DNA from: Trinickia fusca
GTDB taxonomy: Bacteria; Pseudomonadota; Gammaproteobacteria; Burkholderiales; Burkholderiaceae
Direction: 5' to 3'
Assembly: GCF_003628145.1 (NCBI RefSeq)
Contig: NZ_RBZV01000017.1
Location: 1-64,000 of the forward strand
DNA length: 64,000 bases
Part shown: piece after piece, positions 16,864 to 30,212 of the stretch
How positions within the stretch are numbered: position 1 is the first letter of the stretch
Layout: each line of letters opens with the position of its first letter
The notes under the pieces: generated by a model
What the model saw: the letters and a program-made list of their open reading frames with translations, nothing else
Database searches by the model: none
What the model was told of the DNA's origin: nothing
Translations under genes and position numbers: made by a program

Positions 16864-18341
16864 CAGAGCGCCACGGGCAGCGTGTGGGCGACGGCGTTCA
16901 GGCACAGCGTCATGAGCGGACCCGGCACGATGCCGAGCACCACCACCGCCACGCCGTTGGCAGCCAGCAGCCAACGCTTCGTGAAATCGCCGCCAATCGG
17001 CGTCGTGTCTTGCGGCGCGTCGAAGTACATGAGCTTGACGACGCGCAGATAGTAGAACGCACCGAACAGCGACGTGACGACGGCCAGCACGGCGAGCCAG
17101 GTCAGGCCTGCGTTCATGATCGCCTGGAGCACGGCGAGCTTCGCATAGAAGCCGACCGTCGGCGGAATGCCGGCCAGCGAGAACATCATCGTCATCATCA
17201 CGAACGCATACACCGGGCTGCGCTTGTTGAGACCCTTGAAGTCGTCGAGCGTCTCGGCTTCGAAGTCGCGGCGCGCGAGCAGCATCACCACGCCGAACGA
17301 ACCGAGCGTCGTCAGCAGATAAACGATGCTGTAGAACATCGCCGAGCTGTAGGCGCCGGCCATGCCGTCGGCCTTGCCGTCGACCACGCCTGCGAGCAGG
17401 CCCAGCAGCACGAAGCCCATGTTCGAGATCGCCGAGTACGCGAGCATGCGCTTGACATTGCGCTGCGCGATACCGGTGATGTTGCCCACGATCAGCGACA
17501 GCGCCGCGAGGATCGTCAGCATTTCCTGCCAGTCGACGGCGAGCGGCAGCAGACCCATCACGAGCAGGCGCAGACCCCACGCGAACGCGGCCACCTTCGG
17601 GCCACCGCCCACGAGCAGCGTCATGGCCGTCGGCGCGCCGTGATAGACGTCGGGCACCCACATGTGGAACGGTACGGCGCCCATCTTGAACGCGACGCCG
17701 GCCACGATGAAGATCACACCGAACAGCAGCACCGGTTCGTTGATGTGGCCCGAGGCCACGGCCTTCAGCACTTCGCTGAGGTCGAGCGAGCCCGTCGCGC
17801 CGTACAGCATCGACATGCCGTACAGCAGGAAGCCCGAAGCAAGCGCGCCGAGCACGTAGTACTTCATGGCCGCTTCGTTCGACTGCGACGCGTCGCGGCG
17901 CAGCGCGATCGCCGCGTACAGCGACAGCGACATCAGTTCGAGGCCGAGGTACAGCGTCAGGAAGTTGCTGCCCGAGACCATCACGAGCTGACCGAGCAGC
18001 GCGAACATGCCGAGCAGCACGAAGTCGCCGCGGAACAGATCACGATCCTCGAGATACTTGCGCGAGTAGATCATCGTGATCGCGTAGCCGATCGAGATCA
18101 CGGCCTTCATCCCACTCGCGAACGCGTCGACCACGTACATGTGCGAGAAGAAGTAATGCGGCTGCGGATCGAACACGAGCGTCGTGAACCACACGCCCGC
18201 GACGAGCGACGCGGCGATCGCGATGAAGTACGTCAGGCGGCGGCCATTGTCGCCCACGAACGTTTCGTTCAGCCAGGCCACGACGGCGGCGGCCATCAGC
18301 AGCGCGTCGGGCAACAGAACAGTCATAGAGGCGTTTTGCAT
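16863..18341 (-). CDS. nuoN: NADH-quinone oxidoreductase subunit N
   Basis: A 492-residue antiporter-like subunit of respiratory complex I with about 14 membrane helices. It is one of three Mrp-type proton-translocating subunits (with L and M). Conserved residues visible include the TM5 Glu in TLYLGLELMSLSLYA and the Lys in MLAYSAISNMGF (KRMLAYS). The length is normal. An alternative start at 18326 (MTVLLPD) is possible, but GAGAATC precedes 18341. It is the last nuo gene in the operon, 24 bases after nuoM. Confidence 0.96.
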   Translation of the reverse strand: MQNASMTVLLPDALLMAAAVVAWLNETFVGDNGRRLTYFIAIAASLVAGVWFTTLVFDPQPHYFFSHMYVVDAFASGMKAVISIGYAITMIYSRKYLEDRDLFRGDFVLLGMFALLGQLVMVSGSNFLTLYLGLELMSLSLYAAIALRRDASQSNEAAMKYYVLGALASGFLLYGMSMLYGATGSLDLSEVLKAVASGHINEPVLLFGVIFIVAGVAFKMGAVPFHMWVPDVYHGAPTAMTLLVGGGPKVAAFAWGLRLLVMGLLPLAVDWQEMLTILAALSLIVGNITGIAQRNVKRMLAYSAISNMGFVLLGLLAGVVDGKADGMAGAYSSAMFYSIVYLLTTLGSFGVVMLLARRDFEAETLDDFKGLNKRSPVYAFVMMTMMFSLAGIPPTVGFYAKLAVLQAIMNAGLTWLAVLAVVTSLFGAFYYLRVVKLMYFDAPQDTTPIGGDFTKRWLLAANGVAVVVLGIVPGPLMTLCLNAVAHTLPVAL

Positions 18342-18365
18342 GATTCTCTCAATCCTCCACTCGGC

Positions 18366-19859
18366 TTACTGGGACAGCGGCGGCAGCTTCGACTGCGCCA
18401 CGTGGGAGAGGAGGTTCTGCACGGACACGTGCATCACATCGGTGAAAGGCTTCGGATAGAGGCCCATGAGCAACGTCAGCGCAGCGAGCACGCCGAGAAT
18501 CAGGAACTCGCGGCAGTTGATGTCCTTCAGTTCCTTCACGTGATCGTTCGCCACCGCGCCGAAGTACACGCGCTTGTACATCCACAGCGTGTAGGCCGCG
18601 CCGAGGATCAGCGTGAAGGCGGCGCCGAACGCGATCCAGAAGTTGTACTGGACCGACGCGAGAATCACCATGAACTCCCCGACGAAACCCGAGGTGCCCG
18701 GCAGGCCGCAGTTGGCCATCGCAAACAGCATCACGAGCGCGGCGAACTTCGGCATCACGTTCACGACGCCGCCGTAATCGGCGATCTGACGCGAGTGCAT
18801 GCGGTCGTACAGCACGCCGATGCACAGGAACATCGCGCCCGACACGAAGCCGTGCGAGATCATCTGCACGATCGCGCCTTCGACGCCGAGCTGGTTGAAG
18901 ATGAAGAAGCCGAGCGTCACGAAGCCCATGTGCGCGATCGACGAATACGCGACGAGCTTCTTCATGTCCGCCTGCACCATCGCAACGAGGCCGATGTAGA
19001 TCACGGCGATCAGCGACAGCGTGATGACCACGGGCGCGAGCGCGTGGCTCGCATCGGGCGTGATCGGCAGCGAGAAGCGCAGGAAACCGTACGCGCCGAG
19101 CTTCAGCATGATCGCGGCCAGCACGACCGAGCCGCCCGTCGGCGCTTCCACGTGCGCGTCAGGCAACCACGTATGCACGGGCCACATCGGCACCTTCACC
19201 GCAAACGCGAGGAAGAATGCGATGAACAGCAGCACCTGTGGCGTCATCGCGATCGGCGCGTGTTGCCACGCCGCCAGATCGAACGTGCCCGTCTGCACGT
19301 ACAGGTAGACCAACGCAACCAGCATCAGCAGCGAGCCGGCCAGCGTATAGAGGAAGAACTTGAACGCCGCGTAGATACGGTTCGCCCCACCCCACACGCC
19401 GATGATCAGGTACATCGGGATCAGGGTGGCTTCGAAGAACACGTAGAACAGCATGCCGTCAGCCGCCGAGAACACGCCGACCATGATCCCCGAGAGAATC
19501 AGGAACGCGGCCATGTACTGCGACACGTGCTCGGTGATCACTTCCCAACCGGCGATCACGACGATCACCGTGATCAAGGCGGTCAGCACGACGAACCACA
19601 TCGAGATGCCGTCCACGCCGAGGTGGTACGTGATGTGGAAGCGTTCGATCCAGTTCGACTGCTCGACGAACTGCAGCGCGGCCGTCGACGAATCGAAGCC
19701 GGTAATGAGCGGCAACGTCACGAGGAAGCCCGCGATCGAGCCGATCAGCGAGAGCCAGCGCGCGGGCCCGGGGTTCTTGTCGGAACCGATGGCGAGTACG
19801 GCCAAGCCGAAAACGATCGGCAGCCAGATCGCGGTACTAAGAATCGGAAAAGAGTACAT
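18366..19859 (-). CDS. nuoM: NADH-quinone oxidoreductase subunit M
   Basis: A 497-residue antiporter-like, proton-translocating subunit of complex I in the inner membrane. Conserved functional stretches are visible: MLFYVFFEATLIPMYLIIG (with the TM5 Glu), KVPMWPVHTWLPDAHVEAPT, and KKLVAYSSIAHMGFVTLG (the Lys on the ion pathway). GGGGACACTGA precedes the ATG. It sits 14 bases after nuoL. Length and motifs are normal. Confidence 0.97.
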   Translation of the reverse strand: MYSFPILSTAIWLPIVFGLAVLAIGSDKNPGPARWLSLIGSIAGFLVTLPLITGFDSSTAALQFVEQSNWIERFHITYHLGVDGISMWFVVLTALITVIVVIAGWEVITEHVSQYMAAFLILSGIMVGVFSAADGMLFYVFFEATLIPMYLIIGVWGGANRIYAAFKFFLYTLAGSLLMLVALVYLYVQTGTFDLAAWQHAPIAMTPQVLLFIAFFLAFAVKVPMWPVHTWLPDAHVEAPTGGSVVLAAIMLKLGAYGFLRFSLPITPDASHALAPVVITLSLIAVIYIGLVAMVQADMKKLVAYSSIAHMGFVTLGFFIFNQLGVEGAIVQMISHGFVSGAMFLCIGVLYDRMHSRQIADYGGVVNVMPKFAALVMLFAMANCGLPGTSGFVGEFMVILASVQYNFWIAFGAAFTLILGAAYTLWMYKRVYFGAVANDHVKELKDINCREFLILGVLAALTLLMGLYPKPFTDVMHVSVQNLLSHVAQSKLPPLSQ

Positions 19860-19873
19860 TCAGTGTCCCCGCC

Positions 19874-21907
<2,034 letters not shown>

Positions 21908-21924
21908 AACCGCAGTGCCTGAAT

Positions 21925-22236
21925 TTAACCTTTGAGCTGATCGAGATCCTCGACGTTGATCGTGTCGAGGCTACGGAACAGAGTCACCAGAATCGCGAGG
22001 CCGATCGCGGCTTCCGCTGCCGCCACGGTCAGCACGAAGAACACGAAGATCTGCCCGTGCACGTCGCCGAGGTAGTGCGAGAACGCGACGAAGTTCGTAT
22101 TCACCGCGAGCAGCATCAGCTCGATCGCCATCAGGATGATGATGACGTTGCGACGATTCAGGAAAATGCCGACGACGCCGATCGAAAAGAGGATCGCGCC
22201 GAGCACGAGGTAATGAGCCAGGGTCAGGTCAAGCAT
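21925..22236 (-). CDS. nuoK: NADH-quinone oxidoreductase subunit K
   Basis: A 103-residue, three-helix membrane subunit of complex I. The two conserved membrane Glu residues are present ([13 protein letters not shown] and [14 protein letters not shown]), which form part of the proton pathway next to the quinone module. GAGGAGA precedes the ATG at 22236. It lies 17 bases after nuoJ in the operon. Confidence 0.96.
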   Translation of the reverse strand: MLDLTLAHYLVLGAILFSIGVVGIFLNRRNVIIILMAIELMLLAVNTNFVAFSHYLGDVHGQIFVFFVLTVAAAEAAIGLAILVTLFRSLDTINVEDLDQLKG

Positions 22237-22253
22237 ATTTATCTCCTCGCCGC

Positions 22254-22904
22254 TCAGCCGTTGTTGCCGGACGCGTTCGCGTCGGCAGCCGTATCGAGCA
22301 CCTTCTCGGCCGGCATCTTCACGATGCGCACGCGATCTTGCGCGCGCACCTTCACTTGTTCGGACACGCGTTGGCGCTTGCTGTCCTTGCCCTTGCGCGC
22401 CGTCAGCGCGATCGCTGCGATGATCGCCACCAGCAGCACGAGGCCGGCCACTTCGAACGCGAACACGTAGTCGGTGTAGATGGCCTTGCCGATCAGGAAC
22501 GTATTCGGAACGGCGGCCGCACCTGCTGCAGCTGCTTCGCGCACCGGCGTGGTCGTCGCACCGTAGCCGTGCCAGAGGATCAGCGCGGTCTCGATGACGA
22601 TGATCGCGCCCACCAGGGTCGCCATCGGCACGAAGCGCTTGAAGTCCTTGCGCAGCACGTCGAGGTTGATGTCGAGCATCATCACGACGAACAGGAACAG
22701 CACCATCACCGCGCCGACATACAGCAGCACGAGCAGGATCGCGAGGAATTCGGCCTCGAGCAGCATCCAGATGGCCGCTGCGTTGAAGAACGCGAGCACG
22801 AGAAAGAGCGCAGACCCGACCGGGTTGCGCGACGTGATCACCTTCAGCCCCGACACCGTAAGGAGCAGCGCGAAGATGTAGAACAGTACGGTCGTGAATT
22901 CCAT
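22254..22904 (-). CDS. nuoJ: NADH-quinone oxidoreductase subunit J
   Basis: A 216-residue membrane subunit of complex I. It has five helices, including [20 protein letters not shown], whose TM3 pi-bulge region ([16 protein letters not shown]) couples quinone chemistry to proton pumping. The C-terminal cytoplasmic tail is Lys/Arg-rich and variable. A gap of 122 bases separates it from nuoI, the longest in this part of the operon; I see no gene or clear signal there. Confidence 0.95.
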   Translation of the reverse strand: MEFTTVLFYIFALLLTVSGLKVITSRNPVGSALFLVLAFFNAAAIWMLLEAEFLAILLVLLYVGAVMVLFLFVVMMLDINLDVLRKDFKRFVPMATLVGAIIVIETALILWHGYGATTTPVREAAAAGAAAVPNTFLIGKAIYTDYVFAFEVAGLVLLVAIIAAIALTARKGKDSKRQRVSEQVKVRAQDRVRIVKMPAEKVLDTAADANASGNNG

Positions 22905-23026
22905 GATTACCGGTTCATCGTTAGCCCAACGTCAGGCATGGTGTTTCGCAGGCCACACGCTGCATTCGCACCGCGACAGGCATCGAGCCTGCCGCGGCAT
23001 GTTCGCCGCGTGCGAAACCCTTGCGT

Positions 23027-23515
23027 TCAACGATACGGCGCGTCGGCCGCCTTGGCCGCGGCGATTTCCGCTTCGTAGCGATCGCCCACTGCCAGCAGCA
23101 TGTCCTTCGTGAAGTACAGGTCGCCGCGCTTCTCACCGTGATACTCGAGGATCTGCGTCTCGACGATCGAGTCGACGGGACAGCTTTCCTCGCAGAAACC
23201 GCAGAAGATGCATTTGGTCAGATCGATGTCGTAGCGCGTCGTGCGGCGCGTGTTGTCCGCGCGCGTTTCCGATTCGATCGTGATCGCCAGTGCCGGGCAC
23301 ACCGCCTCGCACAGCTTGCAGGCGATGCAGCGCTCTTCGCCGTTCTCATAGCGGCGCAGCGCATGCAGGCCACGGAAACGCGGCGAGATCGGCGTCTTTT
23401 CCTCGGGGAACTGCACCGTGAACTTGCGCTTGAACGTGTAACGACCCGTCAGCGCGAGACCCTTGAGCAGCTCGGTCAGGAAAAACGTCTTGAAGAAGTG
23501 TTGGATTGCGGTCAT
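23027..23515 (-). CDS. nuoI: NADH-quinone oxidoreductase subunit I
   Basis: A 162-residue peripheral subunit of complex I carrying two [4Fe-4S] clusters (N6a and N6b). The ligand motifs are [13 protein letters not shown] and [13 protein letters not shown]. The N-terminal amphipathic helix ([20 protein letters not shown]) anchors it to the membrane arm. It relays electrons from NuoG to the N2 cluster in NuoB. It is 15 bases after nuoH. Confidence 0.97.
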   Translation of the reverse strand: MTAIQHFFKTFFLTELLKGLALTGRYTFKRKFTVQFPEEKTPISPRFRGLHALRRYENGEERCIACKLCEAVCPALAITIESETRADNTRRTTRYDIDLTKCIFCGFCEESCPVDSIVETQILEYHGEKRGDLYFTKDMLLAVGDRYEAEIAAAKAADAPYR

Positions 23516-23530
23516 GTTTTCGTCCGCCCT

Positions 23531-24595
23531 TTATTTCCAGATGTTCAGCGGCGACATGATCCAGAACCCGACCACGACGACCCACAAGATACACACGGGC
23601 AGGAATACCTTCCAGCCGAGGCGCATGATCTGGTCATAGCGATAGCGCGGGAACGTCGCACGGGCCCAAATGAACACCGACAACAGGAGGAACACCTTCA
23701 GCACGAGCCAGAAGATGCCAGGGATGAACGACAGGAAGCCGAACGGCGCATCCCAGCCACCGAGGAACAGCACCGAGGCGAGCGCCGAGATCACGATCAT
23801 GTTGATGTACTCGGCGAGGAAGAACAGCGCGAACGCCATACCCGAGTAATCGATCATGTGGCCTGCGACGATTTCCGACTCCCCTTCCACCACGTCGAAC
23901 GGGTGGCGGTTCGTTTCGGCAATGCCCGAAACGAAGTAGACGACGAATACCGGCAGCAGCGGCAGCCAGTTCCACGACAGCAGGTTCAGGCCATAGCTCG
24001 CGAACAAGCCGCGCGCTTGCGAACCGACGATGTCGGAGAGGTTCAGGCTGCCCGAGGTCATCAGCACGACGACGAGCGCAAAACCCATCGACACTTCATA
24101 CGAGACCATCTGCGCCGCCGCGCGCATCGCGCCGAGGAACGCGTACTTCGAGTTCGACGCCCAGCCCGCGAGAATCACGCCGTACACGCCGACCGACGAA
24201 ATCGCGATCACGTACAGCAGACCCGCGTTGATGTTGCCGAGCACCGCGCCCGCCTGGAACGGGATCACCGCCCACACGGCAAACGCCGGCACGACGGTCA
24301 TGACCGGCGCGATCAGGTAGAACCAGCGGTTGGCCGCGGTCGGCTGAATCACTTCCTTGAGCAACAGCTTCAGCACGTCGGCGATCGGCTGCAGCAGACC
24401 CTTCGGACCCACGCGGTTCGGCCCGAGACGCACGTGCATCCAGCCGATGAGCTTGCGCTCCCACAGAATCAGGTAAGCCACGCACAGCAGGATCGAAACC
24501 GACACCACGAGGATGCGCACCAGCGCCCACACCGTAGGCCATGCCGCACCGAGTAGCTGCGTGCCGCCCGAGTTGATCGTATCGAACAAGCTCAT
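23531..24595 (-). CDS. nuoH: NADH-quinone oxidoreductase subunit H
   Basis: A 354-residue membrane subunit that joins the membrane and peripheral arms of complex I and helps form the quinone pocket. Conserved elements: [20 protein letters not shown], the acidic quinone-chamber loop ([20 protein letters not shown]), and about eight helices. The ATG follows the nuoG stop codon with no spacer, so the two are translationally coupled. Confidence 0.97.
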   Translation of the reverse strand: MSLFDTINSGGTQLLGAAWPTVWALVRILVVSVSILLCVAYLILWERKLIGWMHVRLGPNRVGPKGLLQPIADVLKLLLKEVIQPTAANRWFYLIAPVMTVVPAFAVWAVIPFQAGAVLGNINAGLLYVIAISSVGVYGVILAGWASNSKYAFLGAMRAAAQMVSYEVSMGFALVVVLMTSGSLNLSDIVGSQARGLFASYGLNLLSWNWLPLLPVFVVYFVSGIAETNRHPFDVVEGESEIVAGHMIDYSGMAFALFFLAEYINMIVISALASVLFLGGWDAPFGFLSFIPGIFWLVLKVFLLLSVFIWARATFPRYRYDQIMRLGWKVFLPVCILWVVVVGFWIMSPLNIWK

Positions 24596-26935
24596 TTACG
24601 CCTTCTCCACCACCAGTTCACCGAACAGGCCGCCGAGCATCGCGCCGGCAGGCGTCGCCGCCGACACGCGCACGACCGTCTCGGCCAGATTCGCATCGCG
24701 CACTGCGCTCGCCAGAACGGCACGATCGCCTTGGCGTACGCTCACGACCTCACCATCCTTCAGACCCAGCTTGTCGAACAGCGCGGCCGGCAGGCCGATC
24801 GTGTTCGCGGCGCGCGCGGCGACCGTCAGATGCAGCGACGGCGCACGACGCACGAGCGGATCGGCATGATAGATCGGCACATCGGCGATACGCTCGAGCG
24901 CACCGGCTGCGGCCGGCTTGGCAAACGCGCCTGCCTTGGCCGGCACCGCCGACGTGCGGTTCGACAAACGTGCCGCGACGGCGCCGTTGCCGAGCGCTTG
25001 CGCACGCACGTCTTCCACGCTGTCGTACTCGAAGCCCGGCAGGCCCAGCACGTTGCCGAGCACGCGCAGCACCTTCCATGCCGGACGCGTTTCGCCGAGC
25101 GCACGCACGACGCCGTTGAACGACTGAACCGTGCCTTCCGCATTGACGAACGCACCGGCCGTTTCGGTGAACGGCGCGATCGGCAGCAGCACGTCGGCAT
25201 ATTCCATGCCGTGCTTGAATGCCGACAGCACGACGACCGTCTCGGCCTGCTTCAAAGCGGCCAGCGCTTGCTGCGGATTAGCCGTATCGAATTCGGGCTC
25301 GACGTTCATCAGCACATAGCCCTTGCGCGGCTGCTCGAACGCTTCGCGTGCGTTGAGACCGCCTGCGTCGGGCAGTGCGCCGACCACGTGCGCGCCGACC
25401 GTGTTCGCCGCTTCCGTGAGGAAGCCCAGCGTCGCGCCGGTTTGTTCGGCGATCCACTGTGCGAGCGCATGGATGCGCGAGAAATCGGGGTGTTGCACGG
25501 CGCTATTGCCGAGCAGCACGAGACGACGCTCGCCGCTGACGAGTGCCGCGGCCACTTCCTGAGCCTGTGCGGACGCTTGCACGCCGTCGAAGCCTGCGGG
25601 CAGTGCGACTGCGCGTGCTTGCGACACGGCTGCCGCCACACCGGCCAGCGCATCGAGCCAGGCCGACGGTGCGGCGACGATCGCCTTGGCCGTCGGGATC
25701 AGCGAGTTGTCGGCCGTCGCGTGCAGCAGATGCAGCTTCGCACCGGACTTGGCCGCCTGACGCAGACGCGCAGCCATCAGCGGATGGTCGCGGCGCAGGA
25801 ACGAACCGATCACGAATGCGCTATCGACCTTCGTCAGGTCGGCAAGCGACACGCCAAGCCACGGCGCACCGTCGAGCGCGGCGGAGAAGTCGCTCTGACG
25901 CAGACGGAAGTCGACGTTCGGCGTACCGAGCGCCTTCGCGAGCTGCTTGAGCAGGAACAGTTCTTCGACGCTGCTGTGAGCGCTGCCCAGCATCGCGAGT
26001 GCTTGCGCGCCGTGGTCCGCCACGACACCCTTCAGGCCCTTCGCGACGTATTCGAGCGCGGTCTGCCAGTCGGTTTCGAGCCACTGGCCGCCTTGCTTGA
26101 TCATCGGCTGCGTGAGGCGCTCTTCGCTGTTGAGGCCTTCGTACGAGAAGCGGTCCTTATCGGAGATCCAGCACTCGTTGATGGCTTCGTTCTCGAGCGG
26201 CAGCACGCGCATCACGCGGTTGTTCTTGACCTGCACGGTGAGGTTCGCGCCGACGGAATCGTGCGGGCTCACCGACTTGCGGCGCGACAGTTCCCACGTA
26301 CGCGCGCTGTAGCGGAACGGCTTGCTCGTGAGTGCGCCGACCGGGCACAGGTCGATCATGTTGCCCGACAGTTCGGAGTCGACGGTCTTGCCGACGAACG
26401 ACGTGATTTCGGAGTGCTCGCCACGGCCCAGCATGCCGAGCTCCATGACGCCGGCGATCTCCTGGCCGAAGCGTACGCAGCGCGTGCAGTGGATGCAGCG
26501 CGTCATCTCTTCCATCGAGATCAGCGGCCCCACGTTCTTGTGGAACACCACGCGCTTCTCTTCGCTGTAGCGCGAGGACGACTTGCCGTAGCCCACGGCC
26601 AAGTCTTGCAGCTGGCATTCGCCGCCCTGATCGCAGATCGGGCAGTCGAGCGGGTGATTGATGAGCAGGAATTCCATCACCGATTGCTGCGCCTTGACGG
26701 CCTTGTCGGACGTCGTGCGCACGACCATGCCATTCGAGACCGGCGTCGCGCAGGCCGGCACGGCCTTGGGCATCTTCTCGACTTCGACGAGACACATCCG
26801 GCAGTTGGCCGCGATCGAAAGCTTCTTGTGATAGCAGAAGTGAGGGATGTACGTGTCTACCTTGTGGGCAGCCTGGATCACCATGCTGCCCTCGGGCACC
26901 TCGACCTTCTTCCCGTCTATTTCAAGTTCAACCAT
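24596..26935 (-). CDS. nuoG: NADH-quinone oxidoreductase subunit G
   Basis: A 779-residue iron-sulfur subunit of complex I. The N-terminal 2Fe-2S ferredoxin domain (YIPHFCYHKKL, NCRMCLVEVE) is followed by the HxxxCxxC-type [4Fe-4S] site N5 (HPLDCPICDQGGECQLQ) and N4 (MTRCIHCTRCVRFGQEIAG). The C-terminal two-thirds is a molybdopterin-oxidoreductase-like domain that has lost the cofactor. The length is typical of beta-proteobacteria. Its start lies about 115 bases after nuoF, with no gene in between. Confidence 0.97.
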   Translation of the reverse strand: MVELEIDGKKVEVPEGSMVIQAAHKVDTYIPHFCYHKKLSIAANCRMCLVEVEKMPKAVPACATPVSNGMVVRTTSDKAVKAQQSVMEFLLINHPLDCPICDQGGECQLQDLAVGYGKSSSRYSEEKRVVFHKNVGPLISMEEMTRCIHCTRCVRFGQEIAGVMELGMLGRGEHSEITSFVGKTVDSELSGNMIDLCPVGALTSKPFRYSARTWELSRRKSVSPHDSVGANLTVQVKNNRVMRVLPLENEAINECWISDKDRFSYEGLNSEERLTQPMIKQGGQWLETDWQTALEYVAKGLKGVVADHGAQALAMLGSAHSSVEELFLLKQLAKALGTPNVDFRLRQSDFSAALDGAPWLGVSLADLTKVDSAFVIGSFLRRDHPLMAARLRQAAKSGAKLHLLHATADNSLIPTAKAIVAAPSAWLDALAGVAAAVSQARAVALPAGFDGVQASAQAQEVAAALVSGERRLVLLGNSAVQHPDFSRIHALAQWIAEQTGATLGFLTEAANTVGAHVVGALPDAGGLNAREAFEQPRKGYVLMNVEPEFDTANPQQALAALKQAETVVVLSAFKHGMEYADVLLPIAPFTETAGAFVNAEGTVQSFNGVVRALGETRPAWKVLRVLGNVLGLPGFEYDSVEDVRAQALGNGAVAARLSNRTSAVPAKAGAFAKPAAAGALERIADVPIYHADPLVRRAPSLHLTVAARAANTIGLPAALFDKLGLKDGEVVSVRQGDRAVLASAVRDANLAETVVRVSAATPAGAMLGGLFGELVVEKA

Positions 26936-27050
26936 GATGGTGAATGGTCCTTAACCTATTACCGCTCAATCGTTCGCTCGCCGACACCACCCGCGCATCC
27001 ATGCGCGGGGCCTATCGCGAAGCGATGAAAGTACGTCTGTCGATGCTGCG

Positions 27051-28379
27051 TTACGCGACCGCCGCAGCGGCTGCAGCCGACGCACCCGCGTGACCGCCGA
27101 CGAGGCAGCGCTTGTGCTCGACGTGATATTCGAATTCGTCCCAGTAGTGCTTGAGCATGCCGCGCACCGGCATCGCTGCCGCATCGCCGAGCGCGCAGAT
27201 CGTGCGGCCCATGATGTTCTCGGCCACCGAATTGAGCAGGTCGAGGTCTTCCTTGCGGCCCTCGCCGTGCTCGATGCGATTGACGACGCGGTAGAGCCAG
27301 CCCGTGCCTTCACGGCAAGGCGTGCACTGACCGCACGACTCTTCGTAGTAGAAGTACGACAGACGCAGCAGCGAGCGCACCATGCAACGCGTCTCGTCCA
27401 TGACGATGACCGCGCCCGAGCCGAGCATCGAGCCGGCCTTCGCGATCGAATCGTAGTCGAGATCCGTTTGCATCATGAGGTCGCCCGGCACCACCGGCGC
27501 CGACGAACCACCCGGAATGACGGCCTTGAGCTTCTTGCCGCCACGCACCCCGCCCGCCAGCTCCATCAGCGTCGCGAACGGCGTACCGAGCGGCACTTCG
27601 TAGTTGCCCGGACGGGCGACGTCGCCCGACACCGAGAAAATCTTCGTGCCGCCGTTGTTCGGCTTGCCGAGCTCGAGGTAATTCTGCGGCCCGATCGCCA
27701 GCAGGAACGGCACCGCGGCAAACGTCTCGGTGTTGTTGATCGTGGTCGGCTTGCCGTACACGCCGAAGCTCGCCGGGAACGGCGGCTTGAAGCGCGGCTG
27801 GCCTTTCTTGCCTTCGAGCGATTCGAGCAACGCCGTCTCTTCGCCACAGATGTAGGCGCCGTAGCCGTGATGCGCGTGGAGCTCGAACGAGAAGCCCGAA
27901 CCGAGGATGTTGTCGCCGAGGAAACCCGCGCGGCGTGCTTCCTCGAGCGCCTCTTCGAAGCGCTTGTACGTTTCGAAGATTTCGCCGTGGATGTAGTTGT
28001 AGCCGACCGTGATGCCCATCGCGTACGCGCCGATCGCCATCCCTTCGATGAGGGAATGCGGGTTGTAGCGCAGGATGTCGCGATCCTTGAACGTGCCGGG
28101 CTCGCCTTCGTCCGAGTTGCAGACGAGATACTTCTGGCCCGGGAACTGACGCGGCATGAAGCTCCACTTCAGGCCGGTCGGGAAGCCCGCACCACCACGG
28201 CCGCGCAGGCCCGACGCCTTGACGTCGGCGATAACCTGCTCGGGCGGAATCTTTTCTTCGAGAATCCGGCGCAGCTGGGCGTAACCGCCGCGCGCCACGT
28301 AATCCTCGAGGTGCCAGTTGTCGCCGTTAAGGCCGGCGAGCATCAGCGGCTTGATGTGACGATCGTGCAAAGACGTCAT
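27051..28379 (-). CDS. nuoF: NADH-quinone oxidoreductase subunit F
   Basis: A 442-residue NADH- and FMN-binding subunit, the electron entry point of complex I. Motifs: [16 protein letters not shown] (NADH/FMN site), [14 protein letters not shown] (FMN), and the N3 [4Fe-4S] ligands in [15 protein letters not shown] plus a distal Cys in TICALGDA. The ATG at 28379 overlaps the nuoE stop by four bases (ATGA), which fixes the start; the frame runs open to 28487 only by chance. An Ala-rich tail ([10 protein letters not shown]) ends the protein. Confidence 0.97.
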   Translation of the reverse strand: MTSLHDRHIKPLMLAGLNGDNWHLEDYVARGGYAQLRRILEEKIPPEQVIADVKASGLRGRGGAGFPTGLKWSFMPRQFPGQKYLVCNSDEGEPGTFKDRDILRYNPHSLIEGMAIGAYAMGITVGYNYIHGEIFETYKRFEEALEEARRAGFLGDNILGSGFSFELHAHHGYGAYICGEETALLESLEGKKGQPRFKPPFPASFGVYGKPTTINNTETFAAVPFLLAIGPQNYLELGKPNNGGTKIFSVSGDVARPGNYEVPLGTPFATLMELAGGVRGGKKLKAVIPGGSSAPVVPGDLMMQTDLDYDSIAKAGSMLGSGAVIVMDETRCMVRSLLRLSYFYYEESCGQCTPCREGTGWLYRVVNRIEHGEGRKEDLDLLNSVAENIMGRTICALGDAAAMPVRGMLKHYWDEFEYHVEHKRCLVGGHAGASAAAAAAVA

Positions 28380-28861
28380 TTCGAGAGCTCCTCGAGCAAC
28401 TGGTCGATCTTCTCGCGGCTCATGAAGCTGCACATGCGGTGATTGTTCACGAGCAGCACCGGCGCATCGCCGCACGAGCCCATGCACTCACCTTCCTTGA
28501 GCGTGAACTTGCCGTCGGGCGTCGTCTCGCCGAAGTCGATACCGAGCTTTTGTTTCAGATAGTCGGCCGCGCTGTCTGCGCCGCCGTCAGGGCCAAGCTG
28601 GCACGGCAGGTTCGTGCAGAGCGTGATCTTGTATTTGCCGACGGGCTTCGTCTCGTACATCGTGTAGAACGTCGCGACCTCCTGCACGGCGATCGCCGGC
28701 ATGCCGAGGTAATCGGCGACGAACTGCATGAGCTCGGGCGACAGCCAGCCATGCTCTTCCTGAGCAACGGCCAACGCCGACATCACGGCGGACTGTTTCT
28801 GATCGGCGGGGTACTTCGCGACCGCACGATCGATTTCTTTCAGGCCTTCAGCTGAGATCAT
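28376..28861 (-). CDS. nuoE: NADH-quinone oxidoreductase subunit E
   Basis: A 161-residue thioredoxin-like [2Fe-2S] subunit of the NADH module of complex I. The four Cys ligands are in CTNLPCQL and [15 protein letters not shown]. The N-terminal helical region ([20 protein letters not shown]) is as expected. It overlaps nuoF by four bases and follows nuoD after 88 bases. Confidence 0.97.
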   Translation of the reverse strand: MISAEGLKEIDRAVAKYPADQKQSAVMSALAVAQEEHGWLSPELMQFVADYLGMPAIAVQEVATFYTMYETKPVGKYKITLCTNLPCQLGPDGGADSAADYLKQKLGIDFGETTPDGKFTLKEGECMGSCGDAPVLLVNNHRMCSFMSREKIDQLLEELSK

Positions 28862-28949
28862 TTTGAGAACACGACTCTTTCAATACCTACCGAACGAAAA
28901 CCTGCTGCGCGGCGCAGCCCGCTAACACGAGCCGCGCACCGCGCGGCAC

Positions 28950-30203
28950 TTAGCGGTCGACTTCGCCGAACACGATGTCCTGCGTACCGATGATCGCGAC
29001 CGCGTCGGCGATCATGTGGCCACGCGCCATCTCGTCGAGCGTGGACAGGTGCGCGTAGCCGGGCGCGCGAATCTTGAGCCGGTACGGCTTATTCGCGCCG
29101 TCCGAGATCAGATAGATGCCGAACTCGCCCTTCGGATGCTCGACGGCTGCGTAGGCTTCGCCTTCCGGCACATGGAAGCCTTCCGTGAAGAGCTTGAAGT
29201 GGTGAATCAGCTCTTCCATGTTCGACTTCATGTCGACACGCGACGGCGGCGCAACCTTGTGGTTGTCCGTCATCACGGGGCCCGGGTTCTTGCGCAGCCA
29301 TTCGATACACTGCTTGACGATCCGCGTCGATTGGCGCATTTCCTCGACACGCACGAGATAGCGGTCGTAGCAGTCGCCGTTCACGCCGACCGGAATATCG
29401 AAATCGAGTTGATCATAGACTTCGTACGGCTGCTTCTTGCGCAGATCCCATTCGATGCCCGAGCCACGCAGCATCGGCCCCGTCATGCCGAGCTGCAGTG
29501 CGCGCTCGGGGCTCACGACGCCGATACCCACCAGACGTTGCTTCCAGATGCGATTATCGGTCAGCAGCGTTTCATATTCGTCGACGCAGGTCGGGAAACG
29601 CGTGAAGAAGTCGTCGATGAAGTCGAGCAGCGAGCCTTGGCGCGTCTCGTTCATCCTCTCGAGCGCCTTCGCATTGCGGATCTTCGACGCCTTGTACTGC
29701 GGCATCGCGTCAGGCAGATCGCGATAGACGCCGCCCGGGCGATAGTACGCCGCGTGCATGCGCGCACCCGACACCGCCTCGTACACGTCCATCAGATCTT
29801 CGCGCTCGCGGAACGCGTAGAGGAACACCGCCATCGCGCCGACGTCGAGCGCGTGCGCGCCGATCCACATCAGGTGGTTCAGGCAGCGCGTGATTTCGTC
29901 GAACATCACGCGGATGTACTTCGCGCGAACCGGCACGTCGATGCCGAGCAGCTTTTCGATCGCGAGCACATAGCCGTGCTCGTTGACCATCATCGACACG
30001 TAGTCGAGACGGTCCATGTACGGCACGGATTGCAGATAGGTCTTGTGCTCGGCGAGCTTCTCGGTCGCGCGATGCAGCAGACCGATGTGCGGATCGGCCC
30101 GCTGGATCACTTCGCCGTCGAGCTCGAGCACCAGGCGCAGCACACCGTGCGCGGCCGGGTGCTGCGGACCGAAGTTGAGCGTGTAATTCTTGATCTCTGC
30201 CAT
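28950..30203 (-). CDS. nuoD: NADH-quinone oxidoreductase subunit D
   Basis: A 417-residue 49-kDa-type subunit of complex I, derived from the large subunit of [NiFe] hydrogenases. It forms the quinone-binding chamber with NuoB. Key residues: the quinone-headgroup His in [14 protein letters not shown] and the Tyr in the [15 protein letters not shown] segment. The C-terminal [12 protein letters not shown] is typical. It sits nine bases after nuoC. Confidence 0.97.
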   Translation of the reverse strand: MAEIKNYTLNFGPQHPAAHGVLRLVLELDGEVIQRADPHIGLLHRATEKLAEHKTYLQSVPYMDRLDYVSMMVNEHGYVLAIEKLLGIDVPVRAKYIRVMFDEITRCLNHLMWIGAHALDVGAMAVFLYAFREREDLMDVYEAVSGARMHAAYYRPGGVYRDLPDAMPQYKASKIRNAKALERMNETRQGSLLDFIDDFFTRFPTCVDEYETLLTDNRIWKQRLVGIGVVSPERALQLGMTGPMLRGSGIEWDLRKKQPYEVYDQLDFDIPVGVNGDCYDRYLVRVEEMRQSTRIVKQCIEWLRKNPGPVMTDNHKVAPPSRVDMKSNMEELIHHFKLFTEGFHVPEGEAYAAVEHPKGEFGIYLISDGANKPYRLKIRAPGYAHLSTLDEMARGHMIADAVAIIGTQDIVFGEVDR

Positions 30204-30212
30204 GGCGACCTC

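Noticed and set aside
24731-27028. A 765-codon open frame opposite nuoG
   Set aside because: Same reason: antisense shadow with Arg/His-rich composition and no family resemblance.
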